DNA of 47,988 bases from a virus: IMG/VR virus record IMGVR_UViG_3300037189_003424, positions 1 to 47,988 of that record; one strand, given 5' to 3'. How positions within the stretch are numbered: position 1 is the first letter of the stretch; every line of letters starts with the position of its first letter. This document shows, piece after piece, positions 7,662 through 20,200 of the stretch. The notes under the pieces are model-generated. The model was not told where the DNA came from and did not search any database. It saw nothing but the letters and a program-made list of their open reading frames with translations. Both the position numbers and the translations under genes were made by a program.

Positions 7662-10178
7662 ATGGCAGACAGCGTTAGAGTAACAAATGATAATCCTATT
7701 ACAAATTTAGATTCCCCTGGTCCGCATTTAGCTAGGGTAATCAATAATATCGATCCAATGCGACAGGGTGGTTTAGAAGTTGAATTACTATTACCTGTAG
7801 GCGCACAAGATGCTGCTAATAGACAATTATATGTTGTAAAATATCTAAGCCCTTTCTACGGTGTTACTGATGTTGGAGTTAACGGGTCAGATCCTAAAGA
7901 TTATAATCAAACCCAAAAAAGTTATGGATTTTGGTTTGTACCTCCCGACACTGGTTCACTTGTTATGGTTATTTTTATTAACGGAAATCCAGGACAAGGC
8001 TATTGGATGGGTTGTGTACAAGATGTTTATATGAATTACATGATTCCCGGAATGGCAGCTAGCAAAGCTGCTTCAGATCAAGCTAGAGAGCAAGACGATA
8101 AACAATGGAAAGAATCGACTAAACCTACTAAAGAATTATATGGAACTGATTTTGTTCCAACCGGAGAAATAAATCGAAAATCAATTGGCGAAGGTGAAAG
8201 CACTATTAATCCTAATATTGATGCTATGACTAAACCGGTACATCCTATAACACAAGTTTTAACTGATCAAGGAACTATAACTGATACAGTTAGGGGAACA
8301 CACACTAGTAGTTCTAGACGAGAAACACCAAGTAATGTTTTTGGTATTAGTACTCCAGGACCAATTGACAAGAGAACTAATGCCCAAAAAGGAAGAATAG
8401 GTAGAATAGATAATCAAATTAATAAATTTGTTAGTCGGTTAGGTGGGCACACATTTATAATGGACGATGGCAATGATCGTTTGTTAAGGAAGTATAAGCC
8501 TAGCGAAGGACCACCTGAATATGCTGATGTAGAAAAAGGAGAAACTGACGGATTAGTTGAGTTTCCACATGATGAAAGTTTCCGAATAAGGACCCGTACC
8601 GGTCATCAAATACTCATGCACAATTCTGAAGATCTAATTTATATCACTAATGCTACTGGATCAGCTTGGATTGAATTAACCAGTCAAGGTAAAATAGATA
8701 TCTATGCAGCTGATAGCGTAAGCATAAGGACAGAAAGTGATTTTAATTTTGTTGCCGATAGAGATATTAATTTATCAGCTGGCCGCAGTATTAATTTACA
8801 TGCTCAATCTAGGACAAATATTAATTCTATCGATATTGTTAATATACAATCCGATGCTTCGGTTTATCTTAATGCTAGTAGCAACCTAAATATAAAAGCA
8901 ACAGGTAAGCTACAAATGAGTGGCGACAGTAATATTGATATGAAAACCCAGTCATTTAAGTTAGGTAGTTCTACTACGGATATTTTAACAGCAGGATTAA
9001 CACATATAACGAGCCTTGGTAATTTAGAAATTAAGAGTGGAAATACACTAATAAGTTCTGCTGGTAATACTGAAATGTTAAGCGGGTCTAATACTAAAAT
9101 TACAGCAAATGATTTTCAAGTTAAAAGCGTAACATTAAATGTTTTAAGTTCAGGTGCGATCGTATTAAAGGGAAGTAAGATTGATCTAAATCCTGAGTCT
9201 CCTCCAAATATTTCAGCGGCAGTACAAGCAAATACTGCCCTTGTAGCTAATGGTGCCGAAGTTGCTCCTAAACTAGTTCTATTTCCGGTACCTGGAGTTG
9301 GACCTCTTATTGTTAAGAGAGCACCAACACAGGAACCATGGGATCATCATGAAAATCAAAATCCAGCAGGGTTTACATTTGATCTTACTGACAGAGAATC
9401 TTCACAAATGCCATATACTAAGGATGGTCCGAAAGTTGAAATTAGGAGCACAACTGATATTGAAAAAGTTCCTTCTGAACAAGGTGGCAATGCTGGATAC
9501 AGCGGACAGTCATCTGAAGGTGTAGCAGGAGGCGGTGCAGGAAATAATCGTAGACAGACTAAAATTCCTCCTGATTCTTCTAATTCAACAACAGAAAAGA
9601 TAAATGAAGCACAGCTTGCTAATATGCCTCAGGAGTGGACTAAAGACCAAGAATTCCTAAGTGCCGTTCAAAAGCTTGCCGGTAAGATGGGAGCTAAATC
9701 TGAAGAGCTATTAGCACTTATGATGTTTGAATCAGCTAATACAATGAGTCCGTCAATTACTAACAGTTTAGGTTATACTGGTTTGATACAGTTTGGAAAT
9801 TCAGCGTGTGAAACCTTATCTAAATATTATAAGACAAGTATTACCACTGCTATGTTAAGGCAGATGAGCCGAGCTCAACAGATGGAATGGGTAGACAAAT
9901 ATTTTAGTTATTGGATGAAGACTAAGGGAGTAAGCCCTCCGATGACATTGGCTCAGATGTATATTTTAGTTGCATTACCGGGCTATGTTAATAGTCCTCC
10001 GGATGCTACTCTTGCAGGTCCGAACGGTCCAAATGAAAAAATTTGGAGAGCTAATCCTGGTTGGAGAGTCGGTGCTCCGTCGAGTAATGTTATTACAAGA
10101 GAGTCTATAGGAAATGCACCTAGAAAGCTTATTCCTAGGGTACAGGGATTATTGGAACGAAATGGTATAAAACTTTAA
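7662..10178 (+). CDS. 5: gp5-like baseplate spike with C-terminal lytic transglycosylase-like domain
   Basis: An 838-residue protein. Residues about 15-125 form a gp5/VgrG-type OB-fold (HLARVINNIDPMRQGGLEV, YGFWFVPPDTGSLVMVIFI, YWMGCVQD). Residues about 260-500 show short alternating repeats (IDIYAADSVSIRTESDF, INLSAGRSINLHAQSRTNI) typical of the triple-stranded beta-helix needle. After a low-complexity linker, residues about 655-838 resemble a soluble lytic transglycosylase: a catalytic-type Glu690 in MMFESANT and GYTGLIQFG at 704-712. T4 gp5 instead carries a phage-lysozyme domain between OB-fold and needle. The protein should puncture the outer membrane and open peptidoglycan during infection. 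The cleavage chemistry of the end domain is inferred. Confidence 0.8.
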   Translation: MADSVRVTNDNPITNLDSPGPHLARVINNIDPMRQGGLEVELLLPVGAQDAANRQLYVVKYLSPFYGVTDVGVNGSDPKDYNQTQKSYGFWFVPPDTGSLVMVIFINGNPGQGYWMGCVQDVYMNYMIPGMAASKAASDQAREQDDKQWKESTKPTKELYGTDFVPTGEINRKSIGEGESTINPNIDAMTKPVHPITQVLTDQGTITDTVRGTHTSSSRRETPSNVFGISTPGPIDKRTNAQKGRIGRIDNQINKFVSRLGGHTFIMDDGNDRLLRKYKPSEGPPEYADVEKGETDGLVEFPHDESFRIRTRTGHQILMHNSEDLIYITNATGSAWIELTSQGKIDIYAADSVSIRTESDFNFVADRDINLSAGRSINLHAQSRTNINSIDIVNIQSDASVYLNASSNLNIKATGKLQMSGDSNIDMKTQSFKLGSSTTDILTAGLTHITSLGNLEIKSGNTLISSAGNTEMLSGSNTKITANDFQVKSVTLNVLSSGAIVLKGSKIDLNPESPPNISAAVQANTALVANGAEVAPKLVLFPVPGVGPLIVKRAPTQEPWDHHENQNPAGFTFDLTDRESSQMPYTKDGPKVEIRSTTDIEKVPSEQGGNAGYSGQSSEGVAGGGAGNNRRQTKIPPDSSNSTTEKINEAQLANMPQEWTKDQEFLSAVQKLAGKMGAKSEELLALMMFESANTMSPSITNSLGYTGLIQFGNSACETLSKYYKTSITTAMLRQMSRAQQMEWVDKYFSYWMKTKGVSPPMTLAQMYILVALPGYVNSPPDATLAGPNGPNEKIWRANPGWRVGAPSSNVITRESIGNAPRKLIPRVQGLLERNGIKL

Positions 10179-10193
10179 TAGGAGTAATTAAAA

Positions 10194-10625
10194 ATGTCAG
10201 TTCAAGGATATAATAATCCTCAAATAGGATCTAATAATACAGCCAAGGCGTTCCTTCCGAGGACCTATAAGGGATTTAGTACTGTTAATACTAATTCTAT
10301 TAACGGATCTTTATATGATTTAGCTCTTATTAAACAAGATTTAATCAATCAATTTCATATACGAAAAGGTGAAAAGTTAGAAAATCCTGAATTTGGAACT
10401 ATTATTTGGGATATGTTGTTTGAACCATTAACTGAACAAGTAAAATCATTAATAGTTAACGATGTTACTGTTATTGTAAACAGTGATCCTAGAATAAAAT
10501 CAGTACAAACGATAGTTACACAAGTATCTCAAGGGTTACAGATTGAACTAACTTTAATTTATGTACCATATAACATACAAGAAACTATGCAGTTTATGTT
10601 TGATCAAAAAAACGGTATTAGCTAA
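10194..10625 (+). CDS. 25: Baseplate wedge protein gp25
   Basis: A 143-residue protein matching gp25, which in T4 has 132 residues and forms part of the wedge and the anchor for the sheath. Visible family features are KQDLINQFHIRKGEKLENPEFGT, then IWDMLFEPLTEQV, a conserved DPRIKS segment and a beta-rich end LTLIYVPYNIQETMQFMF. Homologous domains occur in type VI secretion baseplates (TssE). An AGGAG site sits nine bases before the ATG. It is followed by a late promoter and gp6. Confidence 0.85.
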   Translation: MSVQGYNNPQIGSNNTAKAFLPRTYKGFSTVNTNSINGSLYDLALIKQDLINQFHIRKGEKLENPEFGTIIWDMLFEPLTEQVKSLIVNDVTVIVNSDPRIKSVQTIVTQVSQGLQIELTLIYVPYNIQETMQFMFDQKNGIS

Positions 10626-10647
10626 TAAAATACCATATTTTAATTAA

Positions 10648-10655
10648 AATAAATA
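10648..10655 (+). promoter_or_regulatory. Late promoter before gp6
   Basis: AATAAATA lies in the 52-base gap between gp25 and gp6. A start six bases downstream (near 10661) gives a 17-base leader with a GGGGTG ribosome binding site before the ATG at 10678. It is the same octamer as the one before the baseplate operon at 4586. Confidence 0.55.
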
Positions 10656-10677
10656 AACTAAATGGGGTGTTTGATCG

Positions 10678-13600
10678 ATGTCAGTTACTAGTCGCCAAAA
10701 TAATTTATTTCTAGCAGAAGATTGGAAGAGAGTATATCAATCTTTCAAAAATTCTAATTTTACTAGTTATGATTTTGAAAATCTACGTAGGGTAATGATA
10801 GCTTATCTTCGAGAGAATTATCCTGAAGATTTTAATGATTATATTGAATCTAGTGAATATCTAGCTTTAATTGATCTCATAGCATTCCTTGGTCAAAGTT
10901 TAGCATTTCGCATTGATATGAATGCTCGTGAAAACTTTTTAGAATTAGCCGAACGCAGAGAAAGTATCCTACGACTTGCCCAATTAATAAGTTATAATCC
11001 TAAGCGTAGTATATGTGCTAATGGCTTGCTTAAAGTTGAATCTGTTTCTACATCTGAATCTATAATTGATGCAACTGGTCGGAATATTCAAAATTTAGAA
11101 ATCGTATGGAATGATATGACTAATTCTAATTGGTTTGATCAGTTCATAAAAGTAGTCAATGCTTCTATGATAAGTGAAAATGAATTTGGACTACCTCAAG
11201 CAAGTGACTGGGTGAATGAAATTTGGACAGAACAGTATAGAATTAATAGTAATATCGATGACTTACCAATATTTCCATTTAATAAAACAATAGATGGTAA
11301 AAATTATTCATTTGAAACTACTAGTACTGTAATTAGTACAGATTTAGTTACAAAAAATAGCATAATACAAGAAGAAACACCTAAAAAGAATAATCAAGTT
11401 GCCTTTATATATAGAGATGATCTTTCAGGATATGGAGGTGTTAACACTGGATTTTTCTTCCATTTCCGTCAAGGTGATTTACAAAAACAGGATTTTTCTC
11501 TAAGCAATCCAACTAATAATCAACTGGTTAATATTAATGACAATAATATTAACAATGAAGATATTTGGTTGTATTCGTTAGATAATAATAATGATGAATT
11601 AAATTTATGGACTAAAGTTCCTGCAATTACTGGAAATAACATAATTTATAATAGTTTAGATAAAACTATTAAGAACATCTATAGCGTACAAACAGCAACT
11701 AATGATTCAGTTAATTTAATATTTGCTGACGGAGTTTTTGGTAATCTACCAAAAGGAGCTTTCCGTTGTTATTATAGAACCTCTAATGGTATTTCATATA
11801 CTATTAATCCTAGAGATATGAGAGGTATTGTTTTAAATATCCCATATATTTCTGCTACCGGATCTGCTGAATCAATTAGATTTATAGTATCATTAAAATC
11901 GTCAGTAACTACAGCAACAGCTAGTGAAACAAATGACGAAGTTAGATTTAATGCTCCATCTACTTATTATACACAAAATAGGATGATTACTGGTGAAGAT
12001 TATAATCTTGCTCCATTAAATGTTAGTCAAAATATAGCAAAAATAAAATCAATCAATCGTACATCTAGTGGAATTAGTCGAAATTTTGACATAGTTGATG
12101 TTACTGGAAATTATAGCACCACTTCAATTTTTTGTACAGATGGTATTTTATATAGAGAACAGATACAACAGAAATTTGATTTTAAATTTAATTCTAGGAC
12201 TGACATTGAATCTGTAATAGTTAATCAGATACAACCTATAATTAAATTACCGTTAATCCGTGATTTCTATTATGAATATTATACTAGAAAAGGTTTAACA
12301 ACTGAAACAAGAATATTTAATCAAGCAACGGCTGCTTATAATGAAAGTACTGGGTATACGACTGATGCAAACGAAAATATAACTCCATTAGGTTCTTTTA
12401 CATCATCAAATGCACAATATATTGAACCTGGGGCTTTAATTAAATTTGTAGCTCCTCTTACAAAAACTACTAATCTTAAGCAATATTTTACTACTAGTGG
12501 AAAATTAACAACAACAAAAACTCCTACAACTGTTGAAAGTATTTGGGCTAAAGTAGTATCAGTTGTTGGTGATGGAACAGCTAACGGATTAGGAAAATTA
12601 ACTACTGGAATTGGTCCACTAGTTCTTAATGTAGTAGTGCCAACTGGTGCTCAGATTTATCAAGTAATACCAAAGTTTTTAGGATATATCCCTACTGACA
12701 TCCAGTCATTAATGATTGATTTGATTTTTAATTATAAAAACTTCGGAATAAAGTATGACAATGAAACTAGATTGTGGAACATAATTCAGGAAAAAGATCT
12801 AAATCTATATGATGCGTGGAATTCAAATTCCGATACAACTGGAAATAAATTGGATAGTAGTTGGTTGATTGCGTTAGAAACTAACGGAGAGAAATATACT
12901 GTAACTTATAGAGGATTAGAGTACTATTTTGAATCAATACTTGAAAATCGTTTCTTCTTTGACGGAACTAGGAAAATATATGACAGCACAACTGGTAAAT
13001 TACAGAAAGACAAAATATCAGTTTTAAAGATTAATGCTGATCCTAACAGTATATTAGGTGAATCATTAAAAGCTGATCACCCATGGCAAATTATAGGAAA
13101 TACTATTGAAAATAATGGATATATTAGTAGCAAGTCTGTAAAAGTTACTTTCTGGGATGATAACGACGATAACATAGTTGATAATCCAGATGCGTTTTCT
13201 GAAATAGTAAAACTTTATAATGTTATTGATGGTAATACAACTATTAATACAGATAGTTTTATTTTCTTTGAAAAATATACAACAGATGATTATATTGAAG
13301 ATTATAGATATATTTCAAATTCTATTAAAGCTGATAGAAATCCTATGTTTGTTATTGCACCGGAAGAAAAAGACATTAATAGAACATCTTATAGCAACGG
13401 ACAATTATTTTATTTCTATAAGAACGATACTATAAAAATATATAACAGCACAACAACACAGTTAATAACTACATTAGATTATTATGCCGTTGTAGGTCGT
13501 CAAGACATAAATTTCCATTATCTTCATAATGCTGATTCTACTACTAGGATTGATCCAAGTGCTACTAATATAATTGATTTATATATTTTAACAAAAGATT

Positions 13601-14184
13601 ACGACACATCATTCCGTCAGTATCTTAATGGTGTAACTGATACAGCTCCATTACCACCAAGTAGCACTAGCTTAAGATTAAATTACGGTAAAAATCTTGA
13701 TTTAATAAAAAGTGTTAGCGATGATTTAATTTATCATCCTGTTAATTATAAGGTATTATTTGGTAGTATGGCAGAATCAAGATTACAAGCATCTTTTAAG
13801 ATTGTTAAAAATAATGAACAAGTTATAACAGATAACGATATTAAAACTAGGATAGTAAAAGCTATTAATGAGTTTTTTAGTTTAGATAATTGGAATTTTG
13901 GTGATACTTTCTATTTTACAGAATTATCTGCTTTTGTAATGAATAAAGTTACACCTTATATTACAACTTTTGTTATAGTTCCAACTAACGGTGATCAAGT
14001 TTATGGTAGCCTCCAACAGATAATCTCTTCACCAAATGAAATATTCATTAGTGGTGCAACAGTTAATGACATTGAAATAATTCCGGCAATTACTGCTACA
14101 AGATTAAAGACATCAGGTTACATAGTAACTACCGCAGTGATTGATGTTAATAATTCTAACATAAAAAGTTCTACAAGTTACTAA
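10678..14184 (+). CDS. 6: Baseplate wedge protein gp6, enlarged
   Basis: The N-terminal part (about residues 20-120) is typical of gp6: FTSYDFENLRRVMIAYLREN, then EYLALIDLIAFLGQSLAFRI, DMNARENFLELAERRES and LISYNPKRS. Further on come DGVFGNLPKGAFRCYYRTSNG and RMITGEDYNLAPLN (about residue 440), both characteristic of gp6/gpJ-type wedge proteins, and the C-terminal part returns to an LSAFVMNKVTPYI segment. gp6 forms the ring of the baseplate and its rearrangement triggers sheath contraction. T4 gp6 has 660 residues while this has 1,168, the extra being a beta-rich middle (about 550-950). It has its own predicted late promoter. Confidence 0.9.
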   Translation: MSVTSRQNNLFLAEDWKRVYQSFKNSNFTSYDFENLRRVMIAYLRENYPEDFNDYIESSEYLALIDLIAFLGQSLAFRIDMNARENFLELAERRESILRLAQLISYNPKRSICANGLLKVESVSTSESIIDATGRNIQNLEIVWNDMTNSNWFDQFIKVVNASMISENEFGLPQASDWVNEIWTEQYRINSNIDDLPIFPFNKTIDGKNYSFETTSTVISTDLVTKNSIIQEETPKKNNQVAFIYRDDLSGYGGVNTGFFFHFRQGDLQKQDFSLSNPTNNQLVNINDNNINNEDIWLYSLDNNNDELNLWTKVPAITGNNIIYNSLDKTIKNIYSVQTATNDSVNLIFADGVFGNLPKGAFRCYYRTSNGISYTINPRDMRGIVLNIPYISATGSAESIRFIVSLKSSVTTATASETNDEVRFNAPSTYYTQNRMITGEDYNLAPLNVSQNIAKIKSINRTSSGISRNFDIVDVTGNYSTTSIFCTDGILYREQIQQKFDFKFNSRTDIESVIVNQIQPIIKLPLIRDFYYEYYTRKGLTTETRIFNQATAAYNESTGYTTDANENITPLGSFTSSNAQYIEPGALIKFVAPLTKTTNLKQYFTTSGKLTTTKTPTTVESIWAKVVSVVGDGTANGLGKLTTGIGPLVLNVVVPTGAQIYQVIPKFLGYIPTDIQSLMIDLIFNYKNFGIKYDNETRLWNIIQEKDLNLYDAWNSNSDTTGNKLDSSWLIALETNGEKYTVTYRGLEYYFESILENRFFFDGTRKIYDSTTGKLQKDKISVLKINADPNSILGESLKADHPWQIIGNTIENNGYISSKSVKVTFWDDNDDNIVDNPDAFSEIVKLYNVIDGNTTINTDSFIFFEKYTTDDYIEDYRYISNSIKADRNPMFVIAPEEKDINRTSYSNGQLFYFYKNDTIKIYNSTTTQLITTLDYYAVVGRQDINFHYLHNADSTTRIDPSATNIIDLYILTKDYDTSFRQYLNGVTDTAPLPPSSTSLRLNYGKNLDLIKSVSDDLIYHPVNYKVLFGSMAESRLQASFKIVKNNEQVITDNDIKTRIVKAINEFFSLDNWNFGDTFYFTELSAFVMNKVTPYITTFVIVPTNGDQVYGSLQQIISSPNEIFISGATVNDIEIIPAITATRLKTSGYIVTTAVIDVNNSNIKSSTSY

Positions 14185-14203
14185 ATGGAGTTTTTATAGA
14201 TAA

Positions 14204-17200
14204 ATGGCCCAAAATAATCAAGATGAATATCCACTAAACGTAAATCAAGCTAATCGAAGAACAGCTCAGCATCTTCCTAGTTTTTTTCGTACAGATCCTA
14301 ACAAAAAATTCCTAGGTGGTACGTTAGACCCTCTAACTCAACCTGGAAAATTAACTAGGATAAATTCTTACGTTGGTCGTAGAGATATTCCAAATTATAC
14401 GTTTGATGACAACTATGTAGAAGAGGATACAAACCCTAGACAATATTATCAATTAGAGCCATCTTTTATATATGAAGATTCTGTTACTGGTAAAGTTAAC
14501 TGGTATGCTGATTATATTGATTATATGAATAGTTTAAAATATTTTGGTGCAGTAACCGGAAATCACGGCAAGTTAAACAAAAGCGAATCCTATTCATGGG
14601 ATCCAAATATCGATTGGGATAAGTTTATAAATTATAGAGAATACTATTGGCTTCCTAATGGTCCAGATCCTGTAACTATCTACGGAGAAGAAGAAGCAAT
14701 TGTATTAGTATATAATGTTACTTCTAGACTAGATGATGATAATTCAGTTTATCTATTTTCTTCAGTAGTTGGTCCTGTTAATAATACAACAACAACAGAA
14801 TTACTTACAGCTAATCCTAGATTAACTTTATATAGAGGCAAGACATATACATTTAATATCAATGCTAACGGTGCTCCATTTTGTATTAAGACTAGTCCAG
14901 TAACTGGATCGAGTTATTTTTATAATGTTGGAGTTAGTTCTCAGCTAGTTCAAAATGGTAAAATAACATTTACTGTTCCATTTGAAGCACCTGATTCTCT
15001 TTATTATTTGAATAATAATGATATCAATTCTGCTGCTATACTTGAAATCGCAGACGTCAAGGATGCAACATTCCTTGATATTGACTTAACAATTATTGGT
15101 AAAAAAAATGTCACTGTTATGAAAACAGATTTAAATCCTAATGGATTTAATCTTATTAACGGACTTAAACTTACATTTGCAGGAAAAGTTGTTCCCGAAA
15201 AATACGCTACAGGTAACTGGTACGTTGAAGGTGTTGGTAACAGTATTAAGTTAATAAGTGAAAACGATTTAAAAACTCCAACTACTTACGGTACTGTATT
15301 AGAAACACCGTTTGATAATCAACCTTTTGACTCGTTACCTTGGGAAATAGCAGATAATTATTCAACAACAAAAGATTATATTGTAATTAATAGATCATCT
15401 AGAGATAGAAATGTATGGGCTAGAAATAATCTTTGGTTCCATATTAATGTAATTAACGCTACAGCAACCGCTAATAATCAAACTTCTCTGTTTAATCAAG
15501 AACAACGAGCAATACGACCAATTATTGAATTTTCCCCCAATTTAAAATTATTCAAAAGCGGACAGATTTCTAAACTAGATGTAGATTTTGTAGATACTCT
15601 AGAAACTGATGTATTTTCAAATATTGAAGGAAGTCTTTTTTCAGACGCTAGCGGAAATCTTAAAGTTCACATTGACCAAACAGAAATCAATGAAGGACAG
15701 CGTATATTGTTTTTAGCAGACACTGATTCTTTAGTGTATGGGAGAATATTTAAAGTTGTAAAAATATTTAATGCTAATGAAAACAAATATCAAATTTCTT
15801 TCCAAACTGTTGATGATAGTGAACCAGTCGAAGGCGAAGTTGTTTATGTTACAAATGGAGTAAAAAATAAAGGAAAATCTTATTATTTCCAAGATGGAAA
15901 ATGGAGTGAAGCTCAACAAAAGACAAAAGTAAATCAAGAACCTTTATTTGATTTGTTTGACGAAAATTATAATAGTTTCTCAGATCAAACTGTATATCCG
16001 TATAATAACTTTACCGGAAATAAGATTTTCAGTTATCAAAAAGGTACAGGAACAAATGACACAGAACTTGGTTTTCCGATAGTCTATCGTTCAATTAGTA
16101 ATATTGGAGATATTGAATTTTCTTTTGATTTACAAAAGCAATCTTGGACATACCAAGAAAATAACAGTTTAAATCTTGTAAATTCATATGTAGGATTTGT
16201 TAAGAAATTAAATGATAATGATACATTTTCTTATACTAATGGTTGGATTAGAACTTATAAAAATCTAGAACAACCAGTAGTAAGAATATTAAAAATTGAT
16301 ACTCCAACAGATTTAATATCTATAGATGTATATGATAACAGTGCAAGTGTAAGAGGACTTTCGGTACGAGTTTATGTTAATAATAAAAAAGTTGATCCAA
16401 ATACTATATCTTTCGTAGCAATAGAAGGATATTATTATATTAAATTTTCTAAAGTTTTAAACGTTAACGATAAAGTTGTTTATAAAGTATTTTCTAATGA
16501 AAATAAAAATACTAAAGGTTATTACGAAATACCACACAATTGGCAAAATAATCCATTAAATGAAACTATCGACTCTTTTACATTTGGAGAAGTATCTGAT
16601 CACGTTAATTCAATAATTGATAATATAATAACATTCAAAGGAAATTATCCAGGAATTAGTAATTTAGCTAATTTAGGGTTTATATCTCGTTACGGAAATC
16701 GATTTTTACAACATGCTGGATCAATGCCATTAGCAGCATTTGTAATGACTGATAAACATGCTAACATAATAAAAGCTTTACGTTATACTGCTAAGAAGTA
16801 TACAGCGTTTAAGAAAGAATTCGTCCGTTTAGCTACACATACAGCACACGACGGAACTCCAGCTGATATCGTTGACGCTATATTACAAGATTACTCATAT
16901 TCAAAATATGTTGATTTATCAGCATTTTATTATTCAGATATGGTAGCAGCAGGTGCAGCTTCTGTAAGAGAATATGTAGTAACTGATCCGCGCCTTCCGG
17001 TATTTGTTATTGATAGTATTTTTACTCCAATGACTTCTAGCAAAAGACAAATATTAGTGTATGTTAATAATGAACAATTAGCCTACGGAATACAATACGA
17101 TTTTGATACTACAGATGCATTTGTTATAATAAAATCACCATTAAATCAAGGTGATTATATAATAATTAAAGATTACTCTAACACAGATGGTCGTTCGTAT

Positions 17201-20200
17201 ATTCCTTATACACCTTCAAAATTAGGATTATATCCAACATATCTTCCAAGAATATATATTGATGACACGTATGCTACACCAACTAAGGTTATACAAGGAC
17301 ACGATGGAAGTATTACATTAGCTTATAATGATTACAGAGATTTGTTAATATATGAGCTAGAAATGAGAATATTTAATTCTCGTAAAGTTGAATACAATAC
17401 TTCAATCTTTAACATTGATGATATAATAGGTGGATACTATCGTACTACTGATTTTAGTAAAGAAGAAATAGACAGTTTGCTAATAAGCGATTTCTTAAAA
17501 TGGAATTCTATAGCAGACCTTGATTTAACTAGCAATGATTTTTATATTGAAGAAAATTCTTTCACATATAATTATAGTGCTTCAACTGGACCAGATGGTA
17601 TATACGGTCTTAGTGGATATTGGAGAGGAGTTTATAAGCATTTCTTTGATACAGATAGACCACATACCCATCCTTGGGAGATGCAGGGATTTGTAATTAA
17701 ACCCTTATGGTGGGATGAAATTTATGGTCCTGCTCCGTATACTAATGAAAACAAAATATTATGGGATAATATTGAAAAGGGATTAATAGCAGATCCGTCT
17801 AATAGAAGAGTAAATTTAAGATATACTAGAAGTGGATTAAGCAAGTACATACCAGTAGACTCTGATGGAAATCTACTTAGCCCATTAGATAGTAATATAG
17901 CAAAAGATTTCTCATTAGTGAATGCTAAGAACGAATACAAATTTGGTGATCATGCACCTGTTGAAACAGCATGGAGGCGTTCTAGCGAATATCCATATTC
18001 TGTTATTTCGACAATTTGTTTGTTAAGAGGTGCTGATTTTATTGGAAAAATGTGGGATAGATTTACTATTAAGCGTAATATAGCTGGACAAATTTATTCA
18101 ACAGTAACAGGAGCTAAAATACAACCTTCAACTGTTGCTTTTCCAAATGTTTCAAAAGGCAACCCAAATGATCTTACATTGCCTGTTTCAGTAACTTCGG
18201 GATTAGTTAATTTTATTGAAGAATATCTCTTCGATGCCAAATACACTAGTACAACTTTATATAAAGAAACATTAAAAGCATTAGATGCCAAGCTAGCATA
18301 TAAGATTGGCGGATTTACAAGTAAAGAACACATTAATGTATTACTTGATAGTCGTAGTCCAAATGCTTCTGGTACTGTGTTTTTACCTCCTGAAAATTAT
18401 AAGATATTCTATAATAAAAGTTTTCCTGTTTCTACGGTCACATACAGTGGCGTTATTGTTGAAAAAGTTGGAAGTTCATATCCTTTATGGATTTCAGGAA
18501 ATCGTTATCATATTGGAGACAGAGTTAGTTTCCAAAGCGAGATATATCATTGCACTACTAATCATGTTAGTAGTATTGATAGATTATTAACATCTGTTGA
18601 AAAGTTTAATAAAGATAGTAATTATTGGGCAAAAGAAATAATCGGAAAAATTGGTTATAAAGTTCGAGGATACGATTCAGAAAGAAATTATTTTGAAGTA
18701 TATGGATATCGGTCTACTCAAAATGATCCAGCAATGAATGTTGGTGGTATATCAGAATCTTATGTAAACTGGGAAGAATCAAAATATTACACTAAAGGGC
18801 AAATAATTAGATTAGGAAATATTGGTTACTATCGATCAATATTAAGTCACACTTCATCTAAGGATTTTAATAGTGATGCAGTAAAATGGGCTCCGTTATC
18901 TAAACTTCCTATTGTAGGTGGCGTTTCAGTTCTGCGTAGAACTCGATTTGGAACTGATCCTATTAAGATTAATTATGGAACTATTTTCTCTACTGTGCAA
19001 GAAGTAGTTGATTTCTTGTTAGGATATGAAAAGAGATTAGAATATTTAGGTTTTTCGTTTGATGATTATAGTAAAGATTTAGATGTTCCATTGACATGGG
19101 TAACAAGTGCTAAAGAATTTATGTTTTGGACATTACAAAATTGGTCGGCTGGATCCGTAATAACATTAAGTCCGTCAGCTAATAGGATAAAATTTTTCCC
19201 TCAAATAAAAGCATCGGTTGATAATACTGATACTGATTTTTATGATTATAGTATATTCAAAGCAGATGGATCACCTCTCAAAGCTGATTTAACAGACATC
19301 TATAGAGAAGATGCAGGATTTATTATAAAACCATCCTCAGTTACTAATGACGGAGTTTTCCACATTAGGGCTAATTTAGTTTATAAAGAACATGTTTTAT
19401 TATTTGATAATGTGTCTATTTTTAATGATATGCTTTATGACAAAGTTCCAGGGTATCGCCAAGGAAGATTAAAGATATTTGGATATAAGACAGCAAAATG
19501 GGATGGTAGTTATACCAGTCCAGGATTCTTATATGATTCTGCAGAAGTTAAAAATTGGATGCCAAATACAGACTATATGATAGGTGATATAGTTAAATTT
19601 AAAAACTATTATTTTACAGCATTAGTAAAAGTTTTAGATAAATCAGATTTTATTTACACTGATTGGAAGCAATTAGATTCTGCTCCAACAGCTGGATTAA
19701 TTTCTAACTTTGATTACAAAATAGAACAGTTTAGAGATTTTTATAGCTTAGATGCTAGTATGTTTGATACAACTCAAGAATCTTTAGCTAGACATCTTAT
19801 AGGATATCAACCTAGACAATATCTAGCAAATATTATTAACGATGAAGTAGCTCAGTATAAGTTTTATCAAGGATTTATTAAGGAAAAAGGAACACTTAAT
19901 AGTATTAATAAATTGTTTGATGTACTTCGTTCTAGTGGATTTAGTAGCATTGATATTAAAGAAGAGTGGGCGTTTAAGATAGGTGAATATGGATCTTCAG
20001 ATGCCTATACTGAAATAGAATTTGAATTAGACGAACAAAAATTTAGACATAATCCACAAAATATTAGTCTAACTCAGAATAATCAAACATATACTGATTT
20101 ATCTGTCTATAATATAAAATCAAGTGATGTTTCGATTAAACCAAGCACATATGATAGCAATCCTTTTAATCAAATTAATATTGATCCAACACAACATAAT

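Noticed and set aside
17722-18333. Minus-strand open frames within the giant gene
   Set aside because: They are short, lack ribosome binding sites and mirror the codon bias of the coding strand.
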